Shown in pieces: positions 43,225 to 51,080 of a DNA stretch of 64,000 nucleotides. Source of the DNA: Streptomyces coelicoflavus (lineage in GTDB: Bacteria; Actinomycetota; Actinomycetes; Streptomycetales; Streptomycetaceae); the NCBI RefSeq assembly GCF_003112555.1, contig NZ_BEWB01000002.1, positions 62,001 through 126,000 of the forward strand, in the 5' to 3' direction. Both the position numbers and the translations under genes were made by a program. A model generated the notes under the pieces. The model ran no database searches. It was not told the origin of the DNA and worked only from the letters and a program-made list of their open reading frames with translations. Each line of letters opens with the position of its first letter. Within the stretch, counting starts at the first letter, position 1.

Positions 43225-43692
43225 GTGTCCCACGAAGCCGAATGGGAGGCCCCGGAAGGTTCCTGGGCTTCCTCCGCAGCACGTCGCCGCAACATGCAGG
43301 CGATCCGCAGCCGCGACACGAAGCCGGAGATTCTGATCAGGCGGCTCGTGCATGCCGCAGGGCTGCGGTACCGGGTAGCTGCCCGTCCACTCCCTGATCT
43401 TCGCCGGACAGCGGACATGGTCTTCCGTTCAGCGAAGGTCGCGGTGTTCATCGATGGCTGCTACTGGCATGGCTGCCCTGAGCATTACGTCCCGCCGAAG
43501 ACTAATTCCGGTTATTGGTCGGAAAAAGTCGTTCGTAACGTCACTAGAGACCGGGATACTGACGCGAGGCTGCGGGAAGCTGGTTGGCTCGTGCTCCGTT
43601 TCTGGGAGCACGAGCCGTCAGACGCCTGTGCCAATGAAATCGCTGTGACGGTCTTGGCTCGGCGCGCGGGAGGTGCGGCTCGCAGCAACTGA
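43225..43692 (+). CDS. vsr: Vsr-type very short patch repair endonuclease
   Basis: A 155-residue PD-(D/E)XK-fold nuclease of the Vsr family. Key elements are NMQAIRSRDTKPEILIRRL with Glu35, TADMVF with catalytic Asp64, FIDGCYWHGCPEH with His82 and zinc-ligand cysteines, and WSEKVVRNVTRDRDTDARL and VLRFWEHE. Vsr enzymes nick at T:G mismatches arising from 5-methylcytosine deamination, although relatives serve as restriction nucleases. The start is GTG 43225. It follows the helicase and converges on a C5-methyltransferase with the two coding ends overlapping by 75 bp. Confidence 0.92.
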   Translation: MSHEAEWEAPEGSWASSAARRRNMQAIRSRDTKPEILIRRLVHAAGLRYRVAARPLPDLRRTADMVFRSAKVAVFIDGCYWHGCPEHYVPPKTNSGYWSEKVVRNVTRDRDTDARLREAGWLVLRFWEHEPSDACANEIAVTVLARRAGGAARSN

Positions 43693-44967
43693 AATCTCCA
43701 GTTGTTGCGGGACATCATCGACCGGGCCCGTTCCGGCTGGCTCCATCTCGTAGTCTCGGGTGAGAGCGTCGCTGTGTTCAGGGCGCAAGACTGCAGCGAT
43801 AGCCCGTCCTACAGCCTCGGCTACCGGTGGCGGGAAGGCGTTCCCGACCTGACGGTAACGGGCTGTTTTACGTCCCTGGAATTCCCAGGACTCTGGGAAC
43901 CCCTGGATGGAAGCTGCCTGAGTGACGGTGAGCATAGGGCCGGTAGGGCGGAAGAGATCGCGTTCTGGATCGCAGTATTCTGGGTCGTTGGCGACACCCA
44001 TTCCGTCGATTCCGAGCTCTGCCCAAGCGCGCTTGGCACGGGTGGGCCCCAAGTCGGCTCCGCCGTGTTTCCTAGAGCCGCCTACGAGAGTCGGGGCAAC
44101 GGTCTTGCCCGCTGCTGCGGCCCGCATGATGTTCTTCTTCCATTCTTCGTAAACTGATTTCCCGGTCGGTTCACCGGGCCGGGGTGATTTCCCTTCGGCG
44201 TTTACGTTCCAGAATGCCCTGCAGCGGGCAAGCATGCTTTTATCAAGCTTCTTGAAAACCGTTACCTCGTCGCCCTTTATTCCGATCGGCCACTGGAAAC
44301 CGGCACTCCCCGGACTTACCGCAGAACGGTGAATGGCGACCAAGATTGCACGCGGCCGGAGTTGTGGCACGCCGAAATGTTTTGCGTCAAGCCGTCGCCA
44401 AACTTTTCGCATGGTTACGTCTTGGGCGCTTGCTGACTGGTTCGGGTCAATGTCGGGAACTAGGTAGCCGAGATCGCGCAGGGTGTCAAGAATTGAATTC
44501 CTGTACTCAATGAAGACTTCCGGGGGCTCAAGAATCCCTCTGACGTTCTCAATCATCACCGCTTTTGGCAGGAGAGTCGAGATGATGTCGAGTGCCGCAG
44601 GGAAGAGGTCTCGCTCATCGTCCGGGCCAAGCCTGTGTCCGGCCAGGGAAAACGGCGGGCATGGCACGCCACCCGCAAACAAGTCGAGTTCTCCGGGCTC
44701 GAGGCCGAGGCTGTTCCTGGCGTCGGACCCTAGGAAATCCTTGACATCCATAGGATGAAGCTCGTCAGCCTTTTGCTGATCCCAGCCGGGCCAGCCTCCT
44801 ACGTTGGCGCGCAAGGTGGACACCGCGTGTGAGTCCCATTCGACGAGGGCGCGGTGATCAAAACCGGCGTTGTGAAGTCCGACGGCTTGCCCCCCGGCGC
44901 CCGCGCAGATCTCGATCGAGGTCAATGGCGAGGCGAACCGCGGTCGCGTCTGGCCGCTGCGGGGCAT
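43618..44967 (-). CDS. dcm: DNA (cytosine-5)-methyltransferase
   Basis: A 449-residue C5-methyltransferase. The motifs, in order, are I SIEICAGAGGQAVGL, IV GGVPCPPFSLAG with nucleophile Cys103, VI MIENVRG with Glu140, VIII HFGVPQLRPRAILVA, a target-recognition region of ~120 residues, and IX/X RQVGNAFPPPVAEAVG. ATG 44967 is chosen over the upstream GTG at 45057 because AGGAG lies 7 nt before it. Codon use is clearly less GC-rich than in neighbouring genes, indicating horizontal transfer. It would protect sites in host DNA. The specificity cannot be read from the sequence. Confidence 0.93.
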   Translation of the reverse strand: MPRSGQTRPRFASPLTSIEICAGAGGQAVGLHNAGFDHRALVEWDSHAVSTLRANVGGWPGWDQQKADELHPMDVKDFLGSDARNSLGLEPGELDLFAGGVPCPPFSLAGHRLGPDDERDLFPAALDIISTLLPKAVMIENVRGILEPPEVFIEYRNSILDTLRDLGYLVPDIDPNQSASAQDVTMRKVWRRLDAKHFGVPQLRPRAILVAIHRSAVSPGSAGFQWPIGIKGDEVTVFKKLDKSMLARCRAFWNVNAEGKSPRPGEPTGKSVYEEWKKNIMRAAAAGKTVAPTLVGGSRKHGGADLGPTRAKRAWAELGIDGMGVANDPEYCDPERDLFRPTGPMLTVTQAASIQGFPESWEFQGRKTARYRQVGNAFPPPVAEAVGRAIAAVLRPEHSDALTRDYEMEPAGTGPVDDVPQQLEISVAASRTSRAPSQDRHSDFIGTGV

Positions 44968-45160
44968 GCCGCTACTCCTAAGATGGTCGTCCGGGGAGAG
45001 GCGATGATCACGCGCGAGCCTCTCGGCATCAAGAGTCTCGCACTTTTGATGAGTCACTGAAGCATCACCCGCGAGGTAAGGCCGTGGGGGAGCAAGGTGT
45101 TAGCGACTCACTGTGATCATCCGATTCCGTGGAGTGTCCCTGCTGTCCTGTCTGGGCGTC

Positions 45161-45337
45161 TTACTCGGCGACGTCGACTGTCCGGCGGGCCATGCCCGGC
45201 ACCGGCACGTTCACGCGGTAGCGCAGGCCCGACGCGTGGAGCAGGCGCCGCACCGCGATCTCCGGAGCCGTGTCGCGGGAGCCCTGGCGGCTCATGCGGG
45301 CGGACACGGAAGCGGAGGACGGGACGGGGCCGGACAT
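45161..45337 (-). pseudogene. Broken second vsr gene (N-terminal remnant)
   Basis: The 58 codons encode the beginning of a Vsr protein: RMSRQGSRDTAPEIAVRRLLHASGLRYRVNVPVPGMARRTVDVA, then an immediate stop. The frame ends right at the strand carrying the catalytic Asp (TVDVA), and the rest, including the WHGC zinc region, is missing. It differs in sequence from the intact Vsr at 43225, so it is not a local duplication. It sits at the right edge of the AT-richer island and may mark an insertion or deletion junction. Confidence 0.8.
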
Positions 45338-45645
45338 GCGGCCATTGTGCCGGACGGGCTCGTGCGTGGCTGACCACGGACCGAGCCCGCAGGTCGTGCC
45401 GGGCGTCGGTCCCGAATCCGTTCCGGGCCGCCGCGACGAGGTTCGACGACCGTGCGTGAGGCGCTCGAAAACCGTTGGAACGAGGCCGCTGTGTGCCCCT
45501 ACCGTGCTGCCGAACCGAGTCGCCCAGGCAAGGACGTGCCGTTGTACACCCTGTGAGACCCCCCGAGTGCTGATCTGTCGCGCGTCGCACATGTGAGACG
45601 CGCTCCTTTCTGCTGCGGTCTTCTCACTGAAACCGGTGTACTTCT
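45338..45645. other. Non-coding stretch right of the island
   Basis: About 310 bp without a recognisable gene between the vsr remnant and the DUF1062 gene. A weak promoter-like pair, TTGGAA and TACCGT with a 19-nt spacer, lies near 45475-45505 on the plus strand and could serve the DUF1062 gene. No attachment-site repeats were detected by eye. Confidence 0.3.
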
Positions 45646-46194
45646 GTGCTCGTCACCTGGGTTGTCATGCCCACCTGCCTGCCTCTCGTCCTCCGCACCT
45701 GCCGAACGTGCGCGTCCAAACGTTTCCGGGCAAGCGGCAAGTTCCGCGTCAACGCACACCACAAGCTTCTCGACGCCTGGCTCCTCGTGCTCTGCACCGC
45801 TTGCGGGGACACGGCAAAGCTCACGGTCCTGGAGCGGACAAACGTGCGTTCCATACGGCCTGAGCTGCTGGACCGACTGCATGCCAACGACGTCGGTCTG
45901 GCGGCCGAGTTGCTGCAGGACCCGGTCGTGCAGCGCCGTAATCGCATCGTCCTCGACTGGGACGACGCCTGGCGCCTCGACACAGGCGGATCGGATCACC
46001 TGGACCGCGAGGTGGTCGACGTGTCGGTCCGCTTCGCGGCGCGGATTCCTGTCCGGCCGGTGCGACTGATCGCTGAGGGGTGCGGTCTCTCGCGGGCCGA
46101 GACCGAGAGGCTGATCGCGGAGGGCAGACTCGTTTCGGCGGTCCGGCTGAGCGGCAAGCTGTCCGGCGATTTCACCTTCACGCTCAAGCGCTGA
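45646..46194 (+). CDS. DUF1062 domain protein
   Basis: A 182-residue protein of the DUF1062 family. Typical elements are WVVMPTCLPLVLRTC, a CxxC pair in CRTCASKRFRASGKFRVNAHHKLLDAWLLVLCTACGDTAKLTV with a second CxxC, and a C-terminal S4-like segment (LIAEGCGLSRAETERLIAEGRL). The two CxxC pairs suggest zinc binding and the end suggests RNA binding. The function is unknown. GTG 45646 is the likely start, with ATG 45667 as an alternative. Confidence 0.85.
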   Translation: MLVTWVVMPTCLPLVLRTCRTCASKRFRASGKFRVNAHHKLLDAWLLVLCTACGDTAKLTVLERTNVRSIRPELLDRLHANDVGLAAELLQDPVVQRRNRIVLDWDDAWRLDTGGSDHLDREVVDVSVRFAARIPVRPVRLIAEGCGLSRAETERLIAEGRLVSAVRLSGKLSGDFTFTLKR

Positions 46195-46298
46195 GTCCTC
46201 CGTGGGACCGGGGTCTGTCCGGCAAGAGCCGCCGGACAGGCCCGGGAACCGTCGTGGGCGCCTCGCCCGGCGGCCCCCCCGGTTGTTAACCTGCCGCG

Positions 46299-46709
46299 AT
46301 GGACGAGGTGTTGGACGAGGGACCGTTCTTTCACGGCACGAAGGCCGACCTGCGGATCGGGGATCACCTCACCGCCGGCTTCGCTTCGAACTACCGGCCC
46401 GAGATCGTGATGAACCACATCTACTTCACCGCGCTGCGCGACGGCGCGGGGCTGGCCGCCGAGCTTGCCGCCGGGGACGGGGAGCCGCGGGTGTACGCCG
46501 TCGAGCCGACCGGGGAGTTCGAGAACGACCCGAACGTGACCGACAAGAAGTTCCCCGGCAATCCCACCCGCTCCTACCGCAGTACGGAGCCGCTCCGGAT
46601 CGTCGGTGAGGTCGCCGACTGGACGCGGCAGACTCCCGAGGCCCTCCGGATGTGGCGGGAGCGGCTGGCCGCGATGGTGACGGAGGGCCGGGCGGAGATC
46701 ATCAACTGA
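46299..46709 (+). CDS. arr: Rifamycin ADP-ribosyltransferase (Arr)
   Basis: A 136-residue protein matching Arr throughout: GPFFHGTKADLRIGDHLTAGF, NHIYFTALRDGAGLAAELAAG, VYAVEPTGEFENDPNVTDKKFPGNPTRSYRS and PLRIVGEV. Arr transfers ADP-ribose from NAD to the C23 hydroxyl of rifamycins and so inactivates them. The conserved His of FFHGTK and the Asp in the NDPN segment are present, and the length is normal, so the enzyme should be active. It stands alone, not in a resistance island, in keeping with intrinsic arr genes of Streptomyces. Confidence 0.93.
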   Translation: MDEVLDEGPFFHGTKADLRIGDHLTAGFASNYRPEIVMNHIYFTALRDGAGLAAELAAGDGEPRVYAVEPTGEFENDPNVTDKKFPGNPTRSYRSTEPLRIVGEVADWTRQTPEALRMWRERLAAMVTEGRAEIIN

Positions 46710-46787
46710 GCAGCAACTGACCGTCGACCGGGCCGGGCCGGGCGGGAGCGTGGCAGGAGCTGCTCGGAAAGACGGCCGGGACGGCGG

Positions 46788-47228
46788 TCAGGCCTTTGCC
46801 TCGTCCGCCAGGAACCCCGTCAGCCCGTCAAGCAGCATCCCGCTGCCCTGCTCCGCGCCGTCCCGTTCCTCCGCCGTGTCGCAGGTCTGGCGGAGGGTGA
46901 TGACCGTGTTGCGGGGGCCCTGCTCCGTCAGTTCGAGGGTCATCGTCGCCGGGTCCGGGCGGCCCGGGACGTCCATGCCGAGGGTCAGCCGGTGCGGTTC
47001 GGCGACCTCGATGTAGGAGCCGGTCAGCGGGAACTCCGCGCCCTCAGGCGTGCGCACCGTGGCCTTCCAGATGCCGCCGGGGCGGACGTCCATCTCCACG
47101 GAGCCGGGGACGGCGTAGGCCCACTGGGCGTACTGGTCGGGGGTGGTCCACGCCTGCCAGACCCGGGACGCGGGGGCGTCCAGGGTGCGGGTGAGGGTGT
47201 AGGAGAAGCCGTTCTGGTCGGTGCTCAT
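46788..47228 (-). CDS. SRPBCC/AHSA1-type protein
   Basis: A 146-residue START-like protein. It has the N-terminal strand and helix FSYTLTRTLDAPASRVWQAWTTPDQYAQWAYA and the later DVRPGGIWKATV, TGSYIEVAEPHRLTL and LDGLTGFLADE typical of Aha1-like SRPBCC proteins. These bind hydrophobic ligands in a beta-helix cavity. ATG 47228 follows GGAG. It faces arr tail to tail. No ligand can be inferred. Confidence 0.88.
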   Translation of the reverse strand: MSTDQNGFSYTLTRTLDAPASRVWQAWTTPDQYAQWAYAVPGSVEMDVRPGGIWKATVRTPEGAEFPLTGSYIEVAEPHRLTLGMDVPGRPDPATMTLELTEQGPRNTVITLRQTCDTAEERDGAEQGSGMLLDGLTGFLADEAKA

Positions 47229-47344
47229 GGCGTCGTGTCTCCTCGGGTGGCGGTGCCTCGCCCGCTGCCGGCGAGGCTCTCGCACCTGTAGACGACCGGC
47301 GGCACCGAATCTCATCGGTGTCCGACCGCTGTCCGACCGGTGTC

Positions 47345-48394
47345 TCAGCGGTTCCCGGCGACGTCCGCCCCGTGGCAGTCGCCGTACGCCCGCCCCGAGC
47401 CGCACCAGCACGCCGCCCCGCGCTGTGGGGGCCACGCCACCGCGAGTCCCCGGGCGGCCAGTGTCGTCGCGTACTGCGGGAGCAGCGTCGGGTCGGCCGG
47501 GGATGCGCCCTCGGACGCGGCGAAGGCCTCGTAGGACGGGACCGTGCCCGGGACCACGCCCAGGTTGGGGGTGCCCGACGAGGCCAGTTCGCGCAGGGCC
47601 GCCTCTATCGACGCCAGGTGGGCGTCGTAGGAGGGGTACTCGGCGGCGAGGGACGGGTACGCCTCGAGCAGCTCCGCCAGTTCGCCGGCCGGCCAGTGGA
47701 GCATGGCGACCGGGAAGGGGCGGGAGAGGGCCTCGCGGTAGGCGCCCAGCTCGGCGCGGAGGCGGGAGATCTCCGCCTCCAGGTCCGCCGGGTTGTCCGA
47801 GCCCAGTGACCAGACGCGTTTCGGGTCGTGCAGCTCGTCCAGGGAGACCGGCATCGAGTGCAGGGTGTCGGCCAGCGTGTCCCACTCGTCGTGGTCCAGG
47901 CCCAGCATGCGGCGGACGCGGTGGCGGCCGTAGAGGAGGGGGTGGGTGGCGTACGGGGGTTCCGGTACGTCGGTGAGGAGCAGGCGGGCGCCCTCCGTGA
48001 ACGTCTCGTGGGCCGCCTCCAGCTCGTCGTGGGACTCCAGGGCCTCCGCCACGATCACCCAGGGGGCCGGGTCGCGCGGCGCCGCCGCACGCACGCCGTC
48101 GATGATCGCCCGGGCCTCCGCCTCGTGGTCGTACTCCCAGAGGTTGGACGCCTTCAGGGCGCGGACCAGGGACGGGTTGTCCAGGGGCGCGGGGGCCGGT
48201 TCGGAGGGTGACAGCAGGCGGTCGTAGAGCTTGGTCGCGGCCGGGCGGTCGCCCGACAGTTCCAGGTGGGCCGCCGCGCGCAGCAGCAGGGTCTCGGCGT
48301 CCTCGGGGTAGAGGCCGGCGGTCCGTTCCAGGCGGGCCGCCTCGGCGGCGTGGTCGACGTTTTCGGCGGGCGTGTCGGGGCGCATGGGGGACAC
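47345..48394 (-). CDS. TPR-like protein with C-terminal SEC-C zinc motif
   Basis: A 349-residue protein. Residues 15-150 form helical, TPR-like repeats (AARLERTAGLYPEDAETLLLRAAAHLEL, PAPWVIVAEALESHDELEAAHETF). The C-terminus carries a SEC-C motif, CWCGSGRAYGDCHG, with four zinc ligands as in the SecA tail. The function is unknown; SEC-C modules usually mediate protein or ribosome contacts. The start is GTG 48394 or ATG 48385. Confidence 0.85.
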   Translation of the reverse strand: MSPMRPDTPAENVDHAAEAARLERTAGLYPEDAETLLLRAAAHLELSGDRPAATKLYDRLLSPSEPAPAPLDNPSLVRALKASNLWEYDHEAEARAIIDGVRAAAPRDPAPWVIVAEALESHDELEAAHETFTEGARLLLTDVPEPPYATHPLLYGRHRVRRMLGLDHDEWDTLADTLHSMPVSLDELHDPKRVWSLGSDNPADLEAEISRLRAELGAYREALSRPFPVAMLHWPAGELAELLEAYPSLAAEYPSYDAHLASIEAALRELASSGTPNLGVVPGTVPSYEAFAASEGASPADPTLLPQYATTLAARGLAVAWPPQRGAACWCGSGRAYGDCHGADVAGNR

Positions 48395-48472
48395 CGTACT
48401 GCCGTGAGGTGACGAGGGTCAGCCATCCGGGGGCCGCGGACCGGGAGCGGGGCCGACGAGGCGCCGTACCCC

Positions 48473-49876
48473 TCAGTGCCGTTCCCGCAGCGTTCCCACC
48501 AGCACCGCCGCCACCACGGCCAGGCCCGCCGACACCCACAACGCCACGTTCGTACCCGCCCCCGGGCTGCCCGCCGACGTCGCGACGGCGATCGTCAGGG
48601 CGACCCCGGCGCACGAGCCGATGTAGCGGAACGTCTGCTGCGCGCCCGAGCCCATCGCCGCGCGGGCCGCCGGTACCGACTCCACCGCGAGCAGCGGCAG
48701 CGCGGCGTTCAGCAGGCCGCTGCCCACGCCCGCCACGACCAGGCCGGGCAGCAGGCGGGCCCAGGAGCCCGCGCCGACCGCGCCGAGCATGGTGAGGACG
48801 CCGATTCCGTGCAGGGCGAAGCCGACGGCCAGTTGGTGGCGGGGTGAGACGCGGTGGGCGAAACGGCGTGCCTGGAGCGCCACCGCGAAGGCGAGACCGG
48901 CCCAGACCAGGGAGAGCAGGGCCGTGGCCATCGGGGACAGGCCGAGCGCCCGCTGGAGCACCGTCGGCAGGAAGCTGAAGAGCCCGATCACCGACAGGCC
49001 CGTGAACAGCCCGCCCGCCGAGGAGGCCAGGAAGAGCGGGCGGCGCAGCAGCGACAGGTCGATCATCGGGGTGGCGGCGCGGCGTTCCACGACCACGAAC
49101 AGGGCGCCCAGCAGCACCGCCGCTCCCAGCAGCAGGCCCACCGGGGCCCGCAGCCAGCCGTCCCGGCCCAGCGTGAGCGCCGCCACCAGTGCGACCAGGG
49201 CCGGTCCGAAGGTCAGCGCCCCGGCGAGGTCCGGCCTGCCGGGCCGCGGCGAGCGCGACTCCGACAGGGCCCGCGCGCCGAGTCCCGCCACCACCAGCGC
49301 GGCGGCGCCGAGGACGCCGTACGCCAGCCGCCAGTCGGGGATCGCGCCGACGAGCACGGGGCCCACGGCTATCCCGCCGCTGACGAAGGCACCCCACACG
49401 CCGGTGGCGCGCAGCCGTCCGGCCGGGGTCGGGAAGGCGTGGACGAGCAGGCCGAGGCTGCTGGCGAGGAGCGCCGCGCTCGCCGCGCCCTGCGCGACGC
49501 GGGCCAGCGTGAACAGCCAGGTCGTGGACGCGAACGCGCCCAGGACGGTGGTGATGCCGAGGGCCAGTGTGCCGGAGACGAAGAGCCGGCGGCGCCCGTA
49601 GTCGTCGGCCAGGCTGCCGGCCACCAGGAGGAGGGCGGCCAGGCCGAGCGGGGTGCCGTTGATCAGCCAGGCCTGGGCGGACAGCGGGGTGTGCAGGGCG
49701 GCGGCCGTGTCGGGGAGCGTGACGAGCGGCGCGGTGTACGTCATCAGCGCCACGGCGGTCGCGGCGCTGGTCAGCGCGAGGGTGCGGCCGGGGTGCGGGG
49801 GCGGTGCGGCGCGTTCGGCGGGTGCCGCGGGGGCGGGTGCGGGCGTGGTGGGGGAGTCCGTGCCGGTGTCGCTCAT
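48473..49876 (-). CDS. MFS transporter, DHA-type exporter
   Basis: A 467-residue major facilitator with about 12-14 helices. The motif A sequence GSLADDYGRRRLFVSG, RVAQGAASAALLASSLGLL and the motif C-like GAFVSGGIAVGPVLVGAI identify an antiporter-type drug exporter. It is divergent from an HxlR regulator with two identical-type operators between them, so export is probably induced by the regulator's ligand or redox signal. Its start at ATG 49876 leaves the first operator 56 bp upstream. Confidence 0.92.
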   Translation of the reverse strand: MSDTGTDSPTTPAPAPAAPAERAAPPPHPGRTLALTSAATAVALMTYTAPLVTLPDTAAALHTPLSAQAWLINGTPLGLAALLLVAGSLADDYGRRRLFVSGTLALGITTVLGAFASTTWLFTLARVAQGAASAALLASSLGLLVHAFPTPAGRLRATGVWGAFVSGGIAVGPVLVGAIPDWRLAYGVLGAAALVVAGLGARALSESRSPRPGRPDLAGALTFGPALVALVAALTLGRDGWLRAPVGLLLGAAVLLGALFVVVERRAATPMIDLSLLRRPLFLASSAGGLFTGLSVIGLFSFLPTVLQRALGLSPMATALLSLVWAGLAFAVALQARRFAHRVSPRHQLAVGFALHGIGVLTMLGAVGAGSWARLLPGLVVAGVGSGLLNAALPLLAVESVPAARAAMGSGAQQTFRYIGSCAGVALTIAVATSAGSPGAGTNVALWVSAGLAVVAAVLVGTLRERH

Positions 49877-49931
49877 GGGTGGCGGTCCGCTCTCGATGGC
49901 TCGACGGAGGAGGGGCCCCCTCCGAGGTGTG

Positions 49932-49994
49932 GGTTCGGTGAATGAACCGACCTGAGGCGGACCAACCTAGCACTGTCGGTTCGGTGACTGAACC
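49932..49994. promoter_or_regulatory. Twin HxlR-type operators
   Basis: Two 17-bp sites differ by one base: GGTTCGGTGAATGAACC at 49932-49948 and GGTTCGGTGACTGAACC at 49978-49994. Each is an inverted repeat (GGTTC and GAACC arms) and they are 46 bp apart, one nearer each divergent gene. Their placement between an MFS exporter and an HxlR gene makes them the probable binding sites. Confidence 0.82.
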
Positions 49995-50023
49995 TAATGG
50001 CGGGAAGTGGCTACAGTGGACGC

Positions 50024-50569
50024 ATGGCACTGGGCAAGGACTACGCGGCGCAGGAGTGCTCGATCGCCCGCGCGCTCGAGGTCGTCGGCGAGCGCTGGAC
50101 GCTGCTGGTGATCCGCGACGCCCTCTACGGCGTCCGGCGCTACAACGACTTCCTGGTCCACCTCGGCATCCCGCGCGCCGTCCTGGCCAACCGCCTCCAG
50201 GCGCTCACCGCCGAGGGGATCCTGGAGAAGCGCCGGTACCAGGAGTCGCCGCCCCGGGACGAGTACGTCGTCACCGACCGCGGCATCGCCCTGTGGCCCG
50301 CCCTGCGGGCACTCGGCATCTGGGGGCGCGAGCACCTGGGCGGCGAACCGATGCGCACCTTCTGGCACGCCGACTGCGGCACCGAACTCAGTCCGTACGG
50401 CGCCTGCCCCACCTGTGGCACCCTCGTCGCCGTCCAGGACATCGACATGCGGCCGGGCCCCGGGCTCGACCCCGACCCGGCGGACCCGGTCAGCCGGGCG
50501 CTGCTCGGCACCCGGCGGCTGCTCCAGCCCGTCGAGACCGAGCCGGGTTCCGCGCAACGGCCTGTATGA
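50024..50569 (+). CDS. HxlR-family transcriptional regulator
   Basis: A 181-residue winged-helix regulator. The core CSIARALEVVGERWTLLVIRDALYGVRRYNDFLVHLGIPRAVLANRLQAL and the wing ILEKRRYQESPPRDEYVVTDRG are typical, and the first Cys is the conserved sensing-type cysteine. The extra C-terminal ~75 residues carry a CxxC-like zinc pair (CGTELSPYGACPTCG). ATG 50024 is chosen because the second operator ends 29 bp before it. It is divergent from the MFS exporter. Confidence 0.93.
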   Translation: MALGKDYAAQECSIARALEVVGERWTLLVIRDALYGVRRYNDFLVHLGIPRAVLANRLQALTAEGILEKRRYQESPPRDEYVVTDRGIALWPALRALGIWGREHLGGEPMRTFWHADCGTELSPYGACPTCGTLVAVQDIDMRPGPGLDPDPADPVSRALLGTRRLLQPVETEPGSAQRPV

Positions 50570-50637
50570 CGCAGCCTCCTGTGTGACGGCGTCCTGTATA
50601 ACTGGGGCAAACGCGCGTGCGAGAGGAGGAGTCGCCG

Positions 50638-50982
50638 ATGCCGCCGACGAGCACGGAGAACCGCCCGGCCGTCCAGCGTCTCCCACGCCTCCTGCGCCCC
50701 CTGCTCGCCCTGCTGCTGGTGCTCCTCCCCGTCGCGCTCGTCGACGCCGGCGGCCTCTCCGCCACCGTCGCGCTCGCCGCGACCACCGCGGTCGGTTCCG
50801 CGCTCGCCGCGTGCGCCGTCGTCGCCGCGCGCTGCGCCCCCGTCGTGCCGCCCACCCGGGTGCATACGGCCATCAGGGACCGTGACCTGCGTACGGCCTT
50901 CCTGCCGCAACGCGATCCCGACGCCCCGGGCCGCCGTCGGCCCCGAGCGCCCGGACACGCCCTCCCGGCGACCACCGCGTAG
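50638..50982 (+). CDS. DUF6412-like small membrane protein
   Basis: A 114-residue protein with two hydrophobic helices (LLRPLLALLLVLLPVALVDAGG and TVALAATTAVGSALAACAVVAA) and a basic C-terminal tail with VHTAIRDRDLRTAFLPQRDPDAPGRRRPRAPG. This pattern matches the DUF6412 family that precedes YidC-like genes in Streptomyces. GAGAGGAGG lies 8 nt before ATG 50638. The YidC-like gene follows after about 100 bp and is probably co-transcribed. Confidence 0.8.
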   Translation: MPPTSTENRPAVQRLPRLLRPLLALLLVLLPVALVDAGGLSATVALAATTAVGSALAACAVVAARCAPVVPPTRVHTAIRDRDLRTAFLPQRDPDAPGRRRPRAPGHALPATTA

Positions 50983-51080
50983 GGCACAGCTTCTTCCACA
51001 CCTGGCCCCGCGCCGGTCGTGTCGTCATGCCGCCCCACCTCAGTCCGGCACGACGAGACCCCCGGAGGGCTCACCCACCC

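Noticed and set aside
37270..45160. Integrative element with integrase and att sites
   Set aside because: No integrase, transposase or tRNA gene and no flanking direct repeats could be seen at the island edges.
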